Positions 8,770-17,953 of a stretch of DNA of 64,000 nt are shown here, one piece after another. The translations under genes and the position numbers were made by a program. Numbering within the stretch: position 1 is the stretch's first letter; every line of letters starts with the position of its first letter. Source of the DNA: JAEUIT01 sp034439815 (lineage in GTDB: Bacteria; Planctomycetota; Phycisphaerae; Phycisphaerales; SM1A02); NCBI GenBank assembly GCA_034439815.1, contig JAWXBD010000091.1, positions 1 to 64,000 of the forward strand, given 5' to 3'. Under the pieces are notes generated by a model. It did no database searches and was not told the DNA's origin. It saw nothing but the letters and a program-made list of their open reading frames with translations.

Positions 8770-10073
8770 TGCGTCCGATCATCGCCATTGCCCGCAAAGA
8801 TCTGAAGCTGCTCTTTCGTGACTGGACGAGCGCTTTTTTCACGTTTCTGTTTCCGCTGCTGCTGGCCGTGTTCTTCGGCATTGTCTTCAGCGGCACCAGC
8901 GGCAAGGGCAGCGGCTCGCCCGCGACGATCACGGTCGTCGACGAGTCCGGTGGCCCGATGGCAAAGTCGTTCACGAAGGATCTCGATGCCGATGAGATGA
9001 TTGAAGTCGTCGCGGCGGCGTCGCGCGACGCAGGTGAGAGCATGGTGCGGGAAGGGAAAGCGATCGCGTGCGTCATCCTAGCGAAGGATTTTGACGACGG
9101 CGCCAATTCGATGTTCAGCGGCGGCGGCATGGAGATCGAAGCGCTCGTCGATCCGGCGCGCCGAGCAGAGAGCGGGCTGCTGACCGGCAAGCTCACCGAG
9201 ATCGCGTTCCGCCAGTTGAACAAGGCGTTCACCGATCCTGCGCAGATGTCGTCCATGCTGACGAACGCACGAGCAGTGATCGCCCTCACGCCCACCATGG
9301 ATCCGAAAGAGAAGAATCTTTTTCAGCAGTTCTTCAACAGCGCGGAGAATCTCACGGAAGGAACGGCCGGCGATCCCGATGCGGATGGCGACGACGCGGG
9401 CGGCGCGATGGCTGGGTTCTCACCCGCCACGATCACCGTCACCGAGCTCGCATCGCGCAAGGCGAAGGGGCCCGCGAACGCCTACGCGATCAGCTTTCCG
9501 CAAGGCGTCGCGTGGGGACTGATGGGATGCGTGATGAGTTTCGCCTCGGGGCTCGCGCAGGAGCGCACGCGCGGAACGCTGCTGCGGCTCGCTGTCGCGC
9601 CGATCAGCCGTGCCCACGTGCTGCTCGGCAAGGCGCTCGGCTGCTTCATTGCGTGTCTGATGGTCATGTGTCTCCTGATCGTATTTGCATGGCTCGTGCT
9701 GGGCGTCACCGTCGCAGACCCGCTGCTCTTCGGGCTCGCCGCAGTTGTCGCGGCATTCGGATTCACGGGCATCATGATGCTGCTCGCGGGCATCTTCCGC
9801 ACGGAAGGCGCCGCGGAGGGCGCAGGCCGTGCGTGCATTCTGATCTTGGCGATGATCGGCGGCGGAACAATTCCGCTCTTCTTCATGCCGCCCTTCCTTC
9901 AGACCGCAAGTTCGATTTCCCCGTTCAAGTGGGCGATCTTCGCGATCGAAGGCGCGATCTGGCGCGGCCTGACGTTCACGCAGCTCGCGCCCTCGCTCGG
10001 CGCCCTGATGCTGTTCGGCGTGATCGGGTTCGTCGTCGGCGGCTACGCGTTCAGTCGCGCGGCCCCGCGCTGA
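8769..10073 (+). CDS. ABC-2 type transporter permease
   Basis: A 434-residue integral membrane partner of the upstream ATPase. One membrane helix lies near the N-terminus (FFTFLFPLLLAVFFGIVF), followed by an extracytoplasmic domain of about 200 residues and five helices from about residue 240 on. This is the layout of the YhgE/NatB-like ABC-2 family. The periplasmic domain contains an Asp/Gly-rich stretch (GDPDADGDDAGG). The 3' end overlaps the convergent tmk by 23 bases. The substrate is unknown. Confidence 0.88.
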   Translation: MRPIIAIARKDLKLLFRDWTSAFFTFLFPLLLAVFFGIVFSGTSGKGSGSPATITVVDESGGPMAKSFTKDLDADEMIEVVAAASRDAGESMVREGKAIACVILAKDFDDGANSMFSGGGMEIEALVDPARRAESGLLTGKLTEIAFRQLNKAFTDPAQMSSMLTNARAVIALTPTMDPKEKNLFQQFFNSAENLTEGTAGDPDADGDDAGGAMAGFSPATITVTELASRKAKGPANAYAISFPQGVAWGLMGCVMSFASGLAQERTRGTLLRLAVAPISRAHVLLGKALGCFIACLMVMCLLIVFAWLVLGVTVADPLLFGLAAVVAAFGFTGIMMLLAGIFRTEGAAEGAGRACILILAMIGGGTIPLFFMPPFLQTASSISPFKWAIFAIEGAIWRGLTFTQLAPSLGALMLFGVIGFVVGGYAFSRAAPR

Positions 10074-10728
10074 AACTCGCGCTGAAGAACGACTCGATGC
10101 AGGCAGTCAATTCGGCAAAGACTTCGTCCGGCGTGCGCGAAGCGTCGACGGTGCGGTAGCGCTCGGGGAAGTCACGCACCTGCTGCAGATAGCCTTCCCG
10201 AACCCGCCGGTGGAAGTCCATGCCGCGCTGCTCGATGCGGTCGAGCAGCGGCGAGAGCCGCGTCGCCGCGGTGCGCTCGTCGACATCGAAAATGACCGTG
10301 AGATCCGGCCAGCGATTGCCCGTGGCCACGCGCCCGACCGCGAGGATTTCGTCCGTCGCGAGACCGCCGGCCGTGCCCTGATAGGCGAGCGTTGAACTTG
10401 TGAAACGGTCGGCGAGGACAACCTCTCCGCGCTTCAGTGCCGGCACGATGCGCTTCTCGAACAGCTGCGCGCGGCTCGCCATGTACAGCAGCATCTCGCA
10501 GCGCATCGCCATGCTGTCGTTGGACGGGTCGAGCAGCACGTCGCGGATCTTTTCGCCAATCGCGGTCCCGCCCGGCTCCCGCACTTCAGTGACCGTCAGG
10601 CCAAGCGCCGAACAGTGGTGGCCAAAGCGGTGAAACTGCGTGCTTTTGCCGCTGCCGTCCGGTCCGTCGAAGACAAGAAAGCGACCTCGAAGGCACTCGG
10701 GAAAGCGGACGCTCGGCGCTCGCGACAT
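10051..10728 (-). CDS. tmk: Thymidylate kinase
   Basis: This enzyme phosphorylates dTMP to dTDP for DNA synthesis. The 225-residue protein has the P-loop FDGPDGSGKSTQ, the dTMP-binding DR motif (VVLADRFTSSTLAYQG) and the following helix pattern. The lid region (ERTAATRLSPLLDRIEQRG) resembles that of other bacterial enzymes. The ATG at 10728 is preferred over upstream options in the same frame. The gene is divergent from a zinc-ribbon membrane protein, with about 56 bases between starts. Confidence 0.92.
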   Translation of the reverse strand: MSRAPSVRFPECLRGRFLVFDGPDGSGKSTQFHRFGHHCSALGLTVTEVREPGGTAIGEKIRDVLLDPSNDSMAMRCEMLLYMASRAQLFEKRIVPALKRGEVVLADRFTSSTLAYQGTAGGLATDEILAVGRVATGNRWPDLTVIFDVDERTAATRLSPLLDRIEQRGMDFHRRVREGYLQQVRDFPERYRTVDASRTPDEVFAELTACIESFFSASFSAGPRD

Positions 10729-10784
10729 GGCTGACGGAGTGTAGAGCAATGAGTGATCCATGCAGAGGCCGTATCATCACCGAC

Positions 10785-11351
10785 ATGCGCGTCGACGTGC
10801 GCGATCACATCGGACAACAACCGGGCCACCAGCCGGACCGGCCATCGGGTCCGGGATCAGGTCGCCAGCTGGGCGATCATTGGGGTCGGCGACTCGGCAG
10901 AGTGGAGGTCGACCTCGAGCAGCGTCCCGATCTCGTTCGACTTCCCGGCGAGGAGCTCGGCGCGCCCGGGACCGAGCGCTTTCTGAACTGGGACGGTGCC
11001 GTTGATGACAGCAAGCGGCTGCGCAAGTGCGTAGTGTGCGGCGGCGGCAGCCTCTACCGCAATAAGGTACTGCCGCAAGTGACGCCATTTGTCGTGCTGC
11101 TGGCGTTCGCGGGCGCAATCATCGGTCTCTTGGGATACGCGACGAACCCTCTGGTGCTTCCGGCGCTCGTGGGGCTCCTGATTGTCGATGTCGCCACGCT
11201 GGCGCTGGCGCGTGAGCGGCTCATTTGCTACCGTTGCGGCAGCGTGTATTCGGGACTTCGAGTCGCCCGCTACCACCGTCGCTGGTCGCGGCTGGAAGCG
11301 GAGCGCGTGCGGGCGCTCGAAACCGAGATTGTCGCAAGCTCGTCGTCGTGA
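10785..11351 (+). CDS. Zinc-ribbon membrane protein, unknown function
   Basis: A 188-residue protein from the ATG at 10785; a start 12 codons earlier is possible. A long charged, Pro/Gly-rich N-terminus is followed by Cys-x-x-Cys (KCVVCGGGSLY, about residue 84). Two membrane helices come next (VVLLAFAGAIIGLLGY and LPALVGLLIVDVATLAL). A second Cys-x-x-Cys (CYRCGSVYSG) follows. The two cysteine pairs probably form a single zinc ribbon at the membrane face. I do not recognise a named family. Confidence 0.65.
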   Translation: MRVDVRDHIGQQPGHQPDRPSGPGSGRQLGDHWGRRLGRVEVDLEQRPDLVRLPGEELGAPGTERFLNWDGAVDDSKRLRKCVVCGGGSLYRNKVLPQVTPFVVLLAFAGAIIGLLGYATNPLVLPALVGLLIVDVATLALARERLICYRCGSVYSGLRVARYHRRWSRLEAERVRALETEIVASSSS

Positions 11352-11387
11352 GATGTCTGACGTGACAACGAGATAGCAGGTGGAACT

Positions 11388-12044
11388 ATGGCCTCGCGCG
11401 AACTCATCCTTCTCGGTGCGGGCGGGCATGCGACAGTCGTCGCGGAAAGCGCCGTTGCCGCGGGCTGGCGCATCATCGGCTATTGCGCGAATGAATCCTC
11501 GCGCCAGGCCGGCTGCAGCGCCCTGCAGGCGCCGTGGCTTGGTCCCATCGAGGCGCCCACGCCGGACGGCGTACGGCTGCTGAACGGCTCGACGAAACTG
11601 CACCTCGCAGTGGGTGACGCGCGACTGCGCGAGAAATGGTGCGCGCGATTTCCCCCTGACCGGCTCGCGACGATTGTTCATCCGGGGAGCTGGATCTCGC
11701 CGAGTGCGAGCGTCGCACCGGGCGCGTACATCGGTGCCTTTGCGGTCGTCAATGCAGCAGCGTCGATCGCCATAGCGACCATCGTCAACACCGCGGCCAT
11801 TGTCGAACACGGCGTCAAGGTGGGCACATGTTCGCATCTCGCGCCGCGGTCCACGCTCGCGGGGCTCGCCCACGTCGGTGAACGTGTGCTGATCGGTGCG
11901 GGTGCTGTCGTTCTTCCGTTCGTGCGCGTCGGCAACGACGCCATCGTCGGCGCCGGATCGGTCGTGCATCGCGATGTCGACAATGGACTCACCGTCGCCG
12001 GCATTCCAGCACGGGAACTACGGGCTCGTGCCGCCAGCAGTTGA
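11388..12044 (+). CDS. NeuD/PglD-type sugar O- or N-acyltransferase
   Basis: A 218-residue protein in two parts. An N-terminal Rossmann-like domain binds the sugar nucleotide or aminosugar (LILLGAGGHATVVAESA, residues 6-22). A C-terminal left-handed beta helix of hexapeptide repeats runs about residues 95-205 (GAYIGAFAVVNAAASIAIAT, VLIGAGAVVLPFVRVG). The His near VNTAAIVEHG is in the position of the catalytic base of PglD/NeuD enzymes. These use acetyl-CoA or acetyl-phosphate-derived donors to decorate surface sugars. No glycan genes lie next to it, so the sugar is unknown. The 3' end overlaps the convergent membrane gene by 27 bases. Confidence 0.82.
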   Translation: MASRELILLGAGGHATVVAESAVAAGWRIIGYCANESSRQAGCSALQAPWLGPIEAPTPDGVRLLNGSTKLHLAVGDARLREKWCARFPPDRLATIVHPGSWISPSASVAPGAYIGAFAVVNAAASIAIATIVNTAAIVEHGVKVGTCSHLAPRSTLAGLAHVGERVLIGAGAVVLPFVRVGNDAIVGAGSVVHRDVDNGLTVAGIPARELRARAASS

Positions 12045-12794
12045 TCCGGTCCACAGCGCGAACGAGACGATCGTCGACCCGAATCCGAGCAGTACCATGC
12101 ACAGCAGTGCCGCCCCGAGCAGGACGCCGGCGTCGCGCGGCGTGAGCCGGAACACCGCCATGAGCAGCAGCCACGCCGCAGCGACGGGCGCGAGCACGTC
12201 GTAACTCTGCTTCAGGAACGCCATGTCGATCGGAAGGATCCGCACGATGAGCGCGACGCACGCGATCATCAGCATCCGCGCGGACAGTCCGCGCACATCG
12301 CCAAGCGGTCGGCGTTCGACCAGTTGAAAGAGCCATGCGCCACCGGCGAGACACACCGCCGCGAGCGGCATCATGAGCAGACCACGAGCCAGCTGCAGGA
12401 GACGGGTCGCCCAGTCCGGAACGACCGGTTCCTCGCCATACGCGGGAAACAGGCCCCGCTGTCCAGCGATGCACGCGGCGATGAAGAGGATCGCTGCGAG
12501 GCCCGCGACGATCAGTGGCCAGTCGACGCGCGGTGATGTAACTAGCGGCCGCGCGATGACAGGATCCGCCGCCTGCACGGACGGGCGCGGCGACGGTGTT
12601 GTAGGGCGGAGGTGCGGGATCGGCTGCGCGGCCGGCTCATCGTCGGCTTCGAGCGGGATCTCGGCGAGCGGATCGACGGCGTGCTGTTCAAAAGGAACGT
12701 GCGATGCGCCGACCGACGGATCCTGATTCGACAGGGGATCCGGCATGGGATCCGGCTCGCGGATCGGCGCGTCACTCGGATTGTCATCGGGCAA
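12018..12794 (-). CDS. Polytopic membrane protein, unknown function
   Basis: A 258-residue protein. The first 90 residues are disordered and rich in Asp and Pro, with repeated DPMPDP-like units. About five membrane helices follow, starting at WPLIVAGLAAILFIAACIAG. I use the TTG at 12794 because a GAGGA ribosome site sits 8 bases before it; an internal ATG 16 codons later is an alternative. It follows the YggS-like gene by 21 bases and is probably cotranscribed with it. No family recognised. Confidence 0.65.
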   Translation of the reverse strand: MPDDNPSDAPIREPDPMPDPLSNQDPSVGASHVPFEQHAVDPLAEIPLEADDEPAAQPIPHLRPTTPSPRPSVQAADPVIARPLVTSPRVDWPLIVAGLAAILFIAACIAGQRGLFPAYGEEPVVPDWATRLLQLARGLLMMPLAAVCLAGGAWLFQLVERRPLGDVRGLSARMLMIACVALIVRILPIDMAFLKQSYDVLAPVAAAWLLLMAVFRLTPRDAGVLLGAALLCMVLLGFGSTIVSFALWTGSTAGGTSP

Positions 12795-12815
12795 TGGATT
12801 GATCCTCGGTGGGGG

Positions 12816-13646
12816 TCAGTCGTCGTCGGCTTCAGCGACTGCCGGCTTGCCGAAGATGGCACTTCCGACGCGCACCAGATTGGCACCGCACTCGATCGCG
12901 ATTTCGTAGTCGTTCGTCATTCCCATCGAGAGGATGTCGAAACGGTCGCCGCCCACATGCAGCCGGCGAATGTCGTCAAAGAGCTCCTTGCACCGCTCGA
13001 ACACGGCGCGCAGCGTCGACGCGTCGGCATTCGCGGGCGCCATGCACATCAACCCGCGCGGCTTGAGCGAAAGCATCGTGTCGATCATCTCGACGAGATG
13101 CCGCGCCGCAGCGGGCGCGATGCCATGCTTGCTCGACTCCTCGGCGACATTGACCTCGACCAGCACTTCGACCGGCTTCTCCCGCCGCTCGGCAGCGACC
13201 TGCAGTTCTTCGGCGATGCGCAGATTGTCGACCGAGTGAATGAGCCGCGACAGCTCGATCGCCTTCTTCACTTTGTTGCGCTGCAGCGATCCGATCATGT
13301 GCCAGCGGACCTGCGGCGGAAGCTTCGCCCCGACCGATGACGACATCTCTTTGCGCCTGGCGAGAAACTCATCCACGATCGCCGCCCGCTGCTGCAGCTG
13401 CTGCACGCGATTCTCACCCAGGTCGATCTGGCCGAGTGCGATGATCTCGCGGATCTGCTCGATTGACGCAGTTTTCGTGACGGCGACGAGGACGATGTCG
13501 GAGGCTGGCCGCCCTGACCGCTTGGCCGCCTGGGCGATGCGGGACTTGACTTCCTCATAGCGCTCGCGAATGGGCCGCTCGGCCCCTGTCTCGGGGGCTG
13601 CAGCACCCACCGGCGAATGAGGCGGGATCGTCGTCTGACTGGCCAT
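12816..13646 (-). CDS. YggS/PLPBP-family pyridoxal phosphate protein
   Basis: A 276-residue protein of the alanine-racemase-like single-domain fold that binds pyridoxal 5'-phosphate and buffers its cellular pool. The PLP lysine sits in LVAVTKTASIEQI. Other family signatures are LGENRVQQLQQ, RWHMIGSLQRNKVK, LVEVNVAEESSKHG and LSMGMTNDYEIAIECGANLVRVGSAIFG (here split for length). About 45 N-terminal residues precede the family core. The start at the ATG at 13646 (MASQTT) is the best candidate. A membrane protein gene follows in the same operon. Confidence 0.92.
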   Translation of the reverse strand: MASQTTIPPHSPVGAAAPETGAERPIRERYEEVKSRIAQAAKRSGRPASDIVLVAVTKTASIEQIREIIALGQIDLGENRVQQLQQRAAIVDEFLARRKEMSSSVGAKLPPQVRWHMIGSLQRNKVKKAIELSRLIHSVDNLRIAEELQVAAERREKPVEVLVEVNVAEESSKHGIAPAAARHLVEMIDTMLSLKPRGLMCMAPANADASTLRAVFERCKELFDDIRRLHVGGDRFDILSMGMTNDYEIAIECGANLVRVGSAIFGKPAVAEADDD

Positions 13647-13786
13647 GGCTGAAGGGTACGACCCCGGCGCAGCGCACACAAGGTGGGCGAAGCGACACTC
13701 AAGGACAATCCTGGTCCGGTCGCGACACTGCCGTTGCCCCGCAACGGTCGCCAAGTGACAGCTGCTTCGCTGTCCAGGACCTCTCC

Positions 13787-13948
13787 ATGCTTCCGTCTCG
13801 GCCGGAGGAGATCGCACAATGGCGCGAGGAGCTTTCGAGCCTCTGCTTTTTCCACAAGCAGCTCAAGCAGAACATCGCGAGGGCGATCAATCTCCCAGCC
13901 GACGTCCCCGGCCATTGGCGAGGAACGCGTCAAGTCGATGGGTTCTGA
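13787..13948 (+). CDS. Small hypothetical ORF, 53 residues
   Basis: A 53-residue frame from the ATG at 13787, preceded by an AGGAC element 8 bases upstream. The product is amphipathic and protein-like (RPEEIAQWREELSSLCFFHK, then LPADVPGHWRG), with no low-complexity bias. It lies in the 470-base region between the YggS-like gene and the formylglycine-enzyme remnant. It may be an independent small gene or the 5' stub of a decayed one. No homology is claimed. Confidence 0.35.
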   Translation: MLPSRPEEIAQWREELSSLCFFHKQLKQNIARAINLPADVPGHWRGTRQVDGF

Positions 13949-14127
13949 ACGTGTGTCTCTATATTGATTCCGTGACCTATTGACGCGTGCCGCTCGTGTA
14001 TGTTGATCGGGTGCTCGGAACGGGAAGAACAAGCTGGGGCCCATCATGCCGCGCATTCGATTCCATTCGTTGACCGTGATCGCTTCGGCGGCGTTCCTTC
14101 GCATCATCGAGCCCTAGCTCATTCACG

Positions 14128-14511
14128 ATGGGCGACGACGACAACTACGAGCGGCCGGGAACGCAGACCATCTTTGATGATCTCCGCGCCAGCGGCCCCA
14201 ACGCGCTCGCGCCGGTCGGAAGCCGAGATCGAAACGTGACGCCCGAGGGCATCTTCGATTTGGTCGGTGACGGTGCCGCCGAGTGGACCCTCGATTGGTA
14301 CGCCGAGTCGTATCGCGCCGAAGCACAGATCGATCCCGCAGGTCCAACATCCCCGCAGCCGATCGTCACGCGCGGGCGCAACACCGGTACGTTCTGGGGT
14401 CACGTTCTTCGAGGCCGCGAGACTCACAGCACCGACAGAGTTGAGCTCTCCGAGTCCTTCGAACAGACAGTCGGCTTCTCGGGATTCCGGCTGCTGCTCG
14501 ATGCACGTTGA
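14128..14511 (+). pseudogene. Decayed FGE-sulfatase (formylglycine-generating-enzyme-like) domain
   Basis: A 127-residue frame matching both ends of an FGE-sulfatase (SUMF1-like) domain but not its middle. The opening TMGDDDNYERPG resembles the start of the domain (F-x-M-G...D-E-x-P). Residues 29-58 (PVGSRDRNV, GIFDLVGDGAAEWTLDWY) match the late motif N-x-x-G-L-x-D-M-x-G-N-v-x-E-W. The ending VGFSGFRL matches G-F-R. A normal domain has about 250 residues, so roughly half is missing. Another frame upstream (MPRIRFHSL at 14046) may hold its original N-terminus, interrupted by a stop at 14115. Probably non-functional. Confidence 0.55.
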
Positions 14512-14716
14512 ACACGCCGCCGCCGCGCCGCACGTTTCGCTTGTTCACTCGCTTTGACCTTGGGAGTCATCAATGTCTCGCGTCACCCATTTTCTGCGAT
14601 GTGAGCACAGCCTCCTTCCGCACAAAGCCATAGAGAAACCAATCTGTGCTCGGAACCCTGGGGATGCCGACAGTGCGTCCCATGCCAACGGTGTTTCTTG
14701 CGATGATGGCGCGGTC

Positions 14717-16348
14717 ATGCAAGCGCTTCGCAACACGCCGGTCGTTCTTGTCATTCGCGATGGCTGGGGACAGAACCCCCATCCCGAACAGGCAGCGTAC
14801 GACGCGACACGGATCGCGCGGACGCCAGTCGCCGACCGGCTGCGCGCGGAGTGGCCCCACACGCTGATCAAGACGAGCGGCGAAGACGTGGGCCTGCCGA
14901 TCTGCGCGGACGGGCCGGTGATGGGGAACTCCGAAGTCGGTCACCAGAACATCGGCGCCGGGCGCATCGTCGACCAGGAGGTCATGCGCATCACGCGGGC
15001 GATCCGCGACGGACGCTTCTTTTTGAACGCGACGTTGCGCGACGCGTTTGCCCGCGCCCGCGCGGCCGACGCTGCAGTCCACATCATGGGACTCCTCAGC
15101 GACGGGCTTGTGCACTCCGACATCAATCACTGCTTTGCTGTGCTGGACATGGCGAAGCGTGAGAAGTTTCCGAGCACCCGTGTGTTCGTTCATGCGTTCA
15201 CCGATGGGCGCGACACACCGCCGATGTCAGGCAAGAAGTATGTCGCGCTGCTGGAGGAGCACATCCAGCGTGTCGGCATCGGCAGCATCGCGAGTGTCAT
15301 CGGCCGCTTCTACGCAATGGACCGTGATCATCGTTGGGAGCGGGTCAAGGCCGCGTTCGACTGCCTCACCGTCGCCGGTGGACGCGCGGCGAAGAGTGCG
15401 ATGGAAGCGGTGGAGTTCTACTACGGACGGCCAACCGAGCCGTCCCGCACGGGCGACGAGTTCATCGAACCCACGCAGATCGCGCCTGCCACGGATCCGA
15501 CGTTCCCCGAACGGTCGCGAATACGCTCAGGCGACACGGTCATTTTCTTTAACTATCGCGGTGACCGGCCGCGCGAACTGACGAAAGCGTTTGTGTATGA
15601 CGAAATCACGTGGCGCAATATTCAGGGGGGCGGCTTCGACCGCGGCGCGCGACCGCTCGGACTGTCGTTTGTGACGATGGCTGAGTACGAGACGGCGCTG
15701 CCGGTCGAAGTGATCTTCGGGCGTCCAGAGCTTTTGCAGAACATTCTCGGAGAAGTCGTCAGCAGCGCCGGACTCCGCCAGTTCCGCTGCGCCGAAACGG
15801 AGAAGTACCCGCATGTCACGTTCTTCTTCAACGACTATCGCGAAGCGCCGTTCCCCGGCGAGCAGCGCGAGCTGATTCCGAGTCCCAAGGAGGTGTCGAC
15901 GTATGACCAGAAGCCGGAGATGAGCGCAGCCGGCGTGCGCGACGCGGTGCTGCGGAGACTCGCGGCGCCGGAGTGCGAACCGCTGATCGTCGTCAACTTC
16001 GCCAACAGCGACATGGTCGGACACACGGGTCGGCTCGATGCGACCGTGAAGGCGTGTGAAACGGTCGACGCGTGCGTCGGGACGATCGTTGACGCCACGC
16101 TCGCGCGCGGCGGTTCGCTGATCGTGTTCGCCGACCACGGAAACTGCGAACAGATGTGGGATCCAAAGTCGAACTGCCCGCACACGGCGCACACCAACTA
16201 TGACGTTCCGCTGTTCGTGGTCGGTGCCGCGTTCCGCAACAGCATGCTGCGCGCGGACGGTCGGCTCGCCGACATCGCACCGACCGCGCTGGCCATGATG
16301 GGGCTCCCGCAGCCCGAGGCGATGACGGGCGTGTCGTTGCTGGTGTAA
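14717..16348 (+). CDS. gpmI: Cofactor-independent phosphoglycerate mutase
   Basis: This enzyme interconverts 3- and 2-phosphoglycerate in glycolysis. The 543-residue protein has the metal-binding opening LVIRDGWGQNPHP, the catalytic serine at residue 72 in MGNSEVGHQNIGAGR, the DGRDTPP phosphate-binding loop, and the second metal set in VNFANSDMVGHTG and VFADHGNCEQMWD. I chose the ATG at 14717 because family members begin just before the DGWG motif. An ATG at 14573 with a GGGAG ribosome site would add 48 residues without family similarity. der follows after 120 bases. Confidence 0.93.
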   Translation: MQALRNTPVVLVIRDGWGQNPHPEQAAYDATRIARTPVADRLRAEWPHTLIKTSGEDVGLPICADGPVMGNSEVGHQNIGAGRIVDQEVMRITRAIRDGRFFLNATLRDAFARARAADAAVHIMGLLSDGLVHSDINHCFAVLDMAKREKFPSTRVFVHAFTDGRDTPPMSGKKYVALLEEHIQRVGIGSIASVIGRFYAMDRDHRWERVKAAFDCLTVAGGRAAKSAMEAVEFYYGRPTEPSRTGDEFIEPTQIAPATDPTFPERSRIRSGDTVIFFNYRGDRPRELTKAFVYDEITWRNIQGGGFDRGARPLGLSFVTMAEYETALPVEVIFGRPELLQNILGEVVSSAGLRQFRCAETEKYPHVTFFFNDYREAPFPGEQRELIPSPKEVSTYDQKPEMSAAGVRDAVLRRLAAPECEPLIVVNFANSDMVGHTGRLDATVKACETVDACVGTIVDATLARGGSLIVFADHGNCEQMWDPKSNCPHTAHTNYDVPLFVVGAAFRNSMLRADGRLADIAPTALAMMGLPQPEAMTGVSLLV

Positions 16349-16468
16349 TGGGGTTTTTGGCCGACTCGAGTCAGCCTTTGCACATTCGGCCACTCACTCA
16401 GGGCAATTCGCACGTCGAACGATTCGTCACGATCCGCGCGACGTGGCTCGCCCTATCATCACCGCTTC

Positions 16469-17905
16469 ATGTTGCCCCGCATCGCGATCATCGGCCGGCC
16501 AAACGTCGGCAAATCGAGCCTTTTCAACCGGCTCGCCGGGCGACGCATCTCGATTGTCGATCCGACACCCGGCGTGACCCGCGATCGGGTGAGCCACACC
16601 GTCGAGATCCTGCCGCCCGTCGAACTGTCCGCGGGCGAACCGCGCTATGCCGAACTTGTCGACACCGGCGGTTACGGTGTTTACACCGCTGAAGGAAAGC
16701 GTTTTGACGATATCGGCGAAGACTTGTCACGGCTGACCGGTGCCATCGAGTCGCAGATCCGCGCGGCAACAGAGGAGGCGGATCTCATTCTCTTCGTCGT
16801 CGATGCGCAGAGCGGCGTCACGCCGCTGGATCAGACGATCGCGACGATGCTGCGTCGCAACGGCCATGCCGGCAAGGTCATGCTGGTCGCGAACAAAGTT
16901 GACGACGAGAGCTGGGAAGCGCACGCGCTTGACGCAGCGTCGTTGGGCTTCGGCGAGGCGATCGTCTTCTCGGCCACGAGCGGTTACCGCAAGCGGAACT
17001 TTTTCGAGATTCTGTGGGAGCGGATCCCCGCCGAATCGTCGTCGGCGCCGGTCGCGGAAATGAAGCTCGCGATCGTCGGCCGGCGCAACTCCGGCAAGTC
17101 GAGCCTCATCAACACGCTCGCTGGCGAACCGCGCGTGATCGTGAGCGAGATTGCGGGAACCACGCGCGACGCGGTCGACGTGCGCTTCGAGATCGACGGC
17201 AAGTCCATGCTCGCGATTGACACCGCCGGAGTGCGCAAACGAAAGTCGTGGGCGGACGAAATTGAAGAGTTCGCGCACCACCGCATGCTGCAGGCCATCA
17301 TGCGTGCCGACGTCGGCGTACTGATGCTGGACGCGACGGAAAAGGTCTCGCAGATCGAGAAGCGGCTCGCGCAGGAGCTTCAGGATCAGCACAAGCCCAC
17401 TGTGATCGGAGTGAACAAGTGGGATCTGGTCAAAGGCACGCTGAAGCCCAATGACTATCTCAAGTATCTCGAGCAGGAGCTCCCGGGACTGGAGTTCGCG
17501 CCGATTGTCTTCCTCAGCGCGAAGACGCGCGAGGGCGTGCGCGATCTGGTGCGGATGGCATTCAATCTGCACCACCAGTCCGGCCATCGCGAGACGACGG
17601 GGCGGCTGAACGCGGTCATTCGCGACATTCTGACCGAGCGTGGTCCGAGCTCAAAGCTGGGCACGAAAGCCCGCGTGTTCTACGTGAGCCAGATCGACGT
17701 GCGCCCGCCGACGATCGTGATGGTCGTCAACAAGCCCGATCTGTTCAAGGGTCAGTATGAGCGGTATCTGGTCAACCAGCTCCGCGATCACCTGCCCTTT
17801 TCAGAAGTCCCGATACGGCTGCTTTTCAGCGAACGGAAGCGCATGAAACTCAGCGAGCTTCGCGCGCAAAGCAGCTCCCGCCGCCGGGGTACTGACGAGG
17901 AGTAG
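16469..17905 (+). CDS. der: Ribosome biogenesis GTPase Der (EngA)
   Basis: This protein has two tandem GTPase domains and a C-terminal KH-like domain, and acts in 50S ribosomal subunit maturation. In the 478-residue product, domain 1 has GRPNVGKSS, the switch Thr region and DTGG with NKVDDES in place of NKxD. Domain 2 has GRRNSGKSS, GTTRDAVD, DTAGVRKR and NKWD. The KH-like domain starts near residue 370. Both P-loops look intact. The start is the ATG at 16469. Confidence 0.95.
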   Translation: MLPRIAIIGRPNVGKSSLFNRLAGRRISIVDPTPGVTRDRVSHTVEILPPVELSAGEPRYAELVDTGGYGVYTAEGKRFDDIGEDLSRLTGAIESQIRAATEEADLILFVVDAQSGVTPLDQTIATMLRRNGHAGKVMLVANKVDDESWEAHALDAASLGFGEAIVFSATSGYRKRNFFEILWERIPAESSSAPVAEMKLAIVGRRNSGKSSLINTLAGEPRVIVSEIAGTTRDAVDVRFEIDGKSMLAIDTAGVRKRKSWADEIEEFAHHRMLQAIMRADVGVLMLDATEKVSQIEKRLAQELQDQHKPTVIGVNKWDLVKGTLKPNDYLKYLEQELPGLEFAPIVFLSAKTREGVRDLVRMAFNLHHQSGHRETTGRLNAVIRDILTERGPSSKLGTKARVFYVSQIDVRPPTIVMVVNKPDLFKGQYERYLVNQLRDHLPFSEVPIRLLFSERKRMKLSELRAQSSSRRRGTDEE

Positions 17906-17953
17906 CTGCTGCGTACCGAGGCGGTTGCGCGTTCTTTCCTTAGACTCCCCTCC

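Noticed and set aside
14573..14716. Longer gpmI start at 14573
   Set aside because: It has a decent GGGAG element but adds 48 residues without family similarity. I kept the start before DGWG but cannot exclude the longer one.
16353..16380. Palindrome with T-run after gpmI as a terminator
   Set aside because: The T-run precedes the short GACTCGAGTC palindrome instead of following it, so it does not fit a plus-strand terminator.
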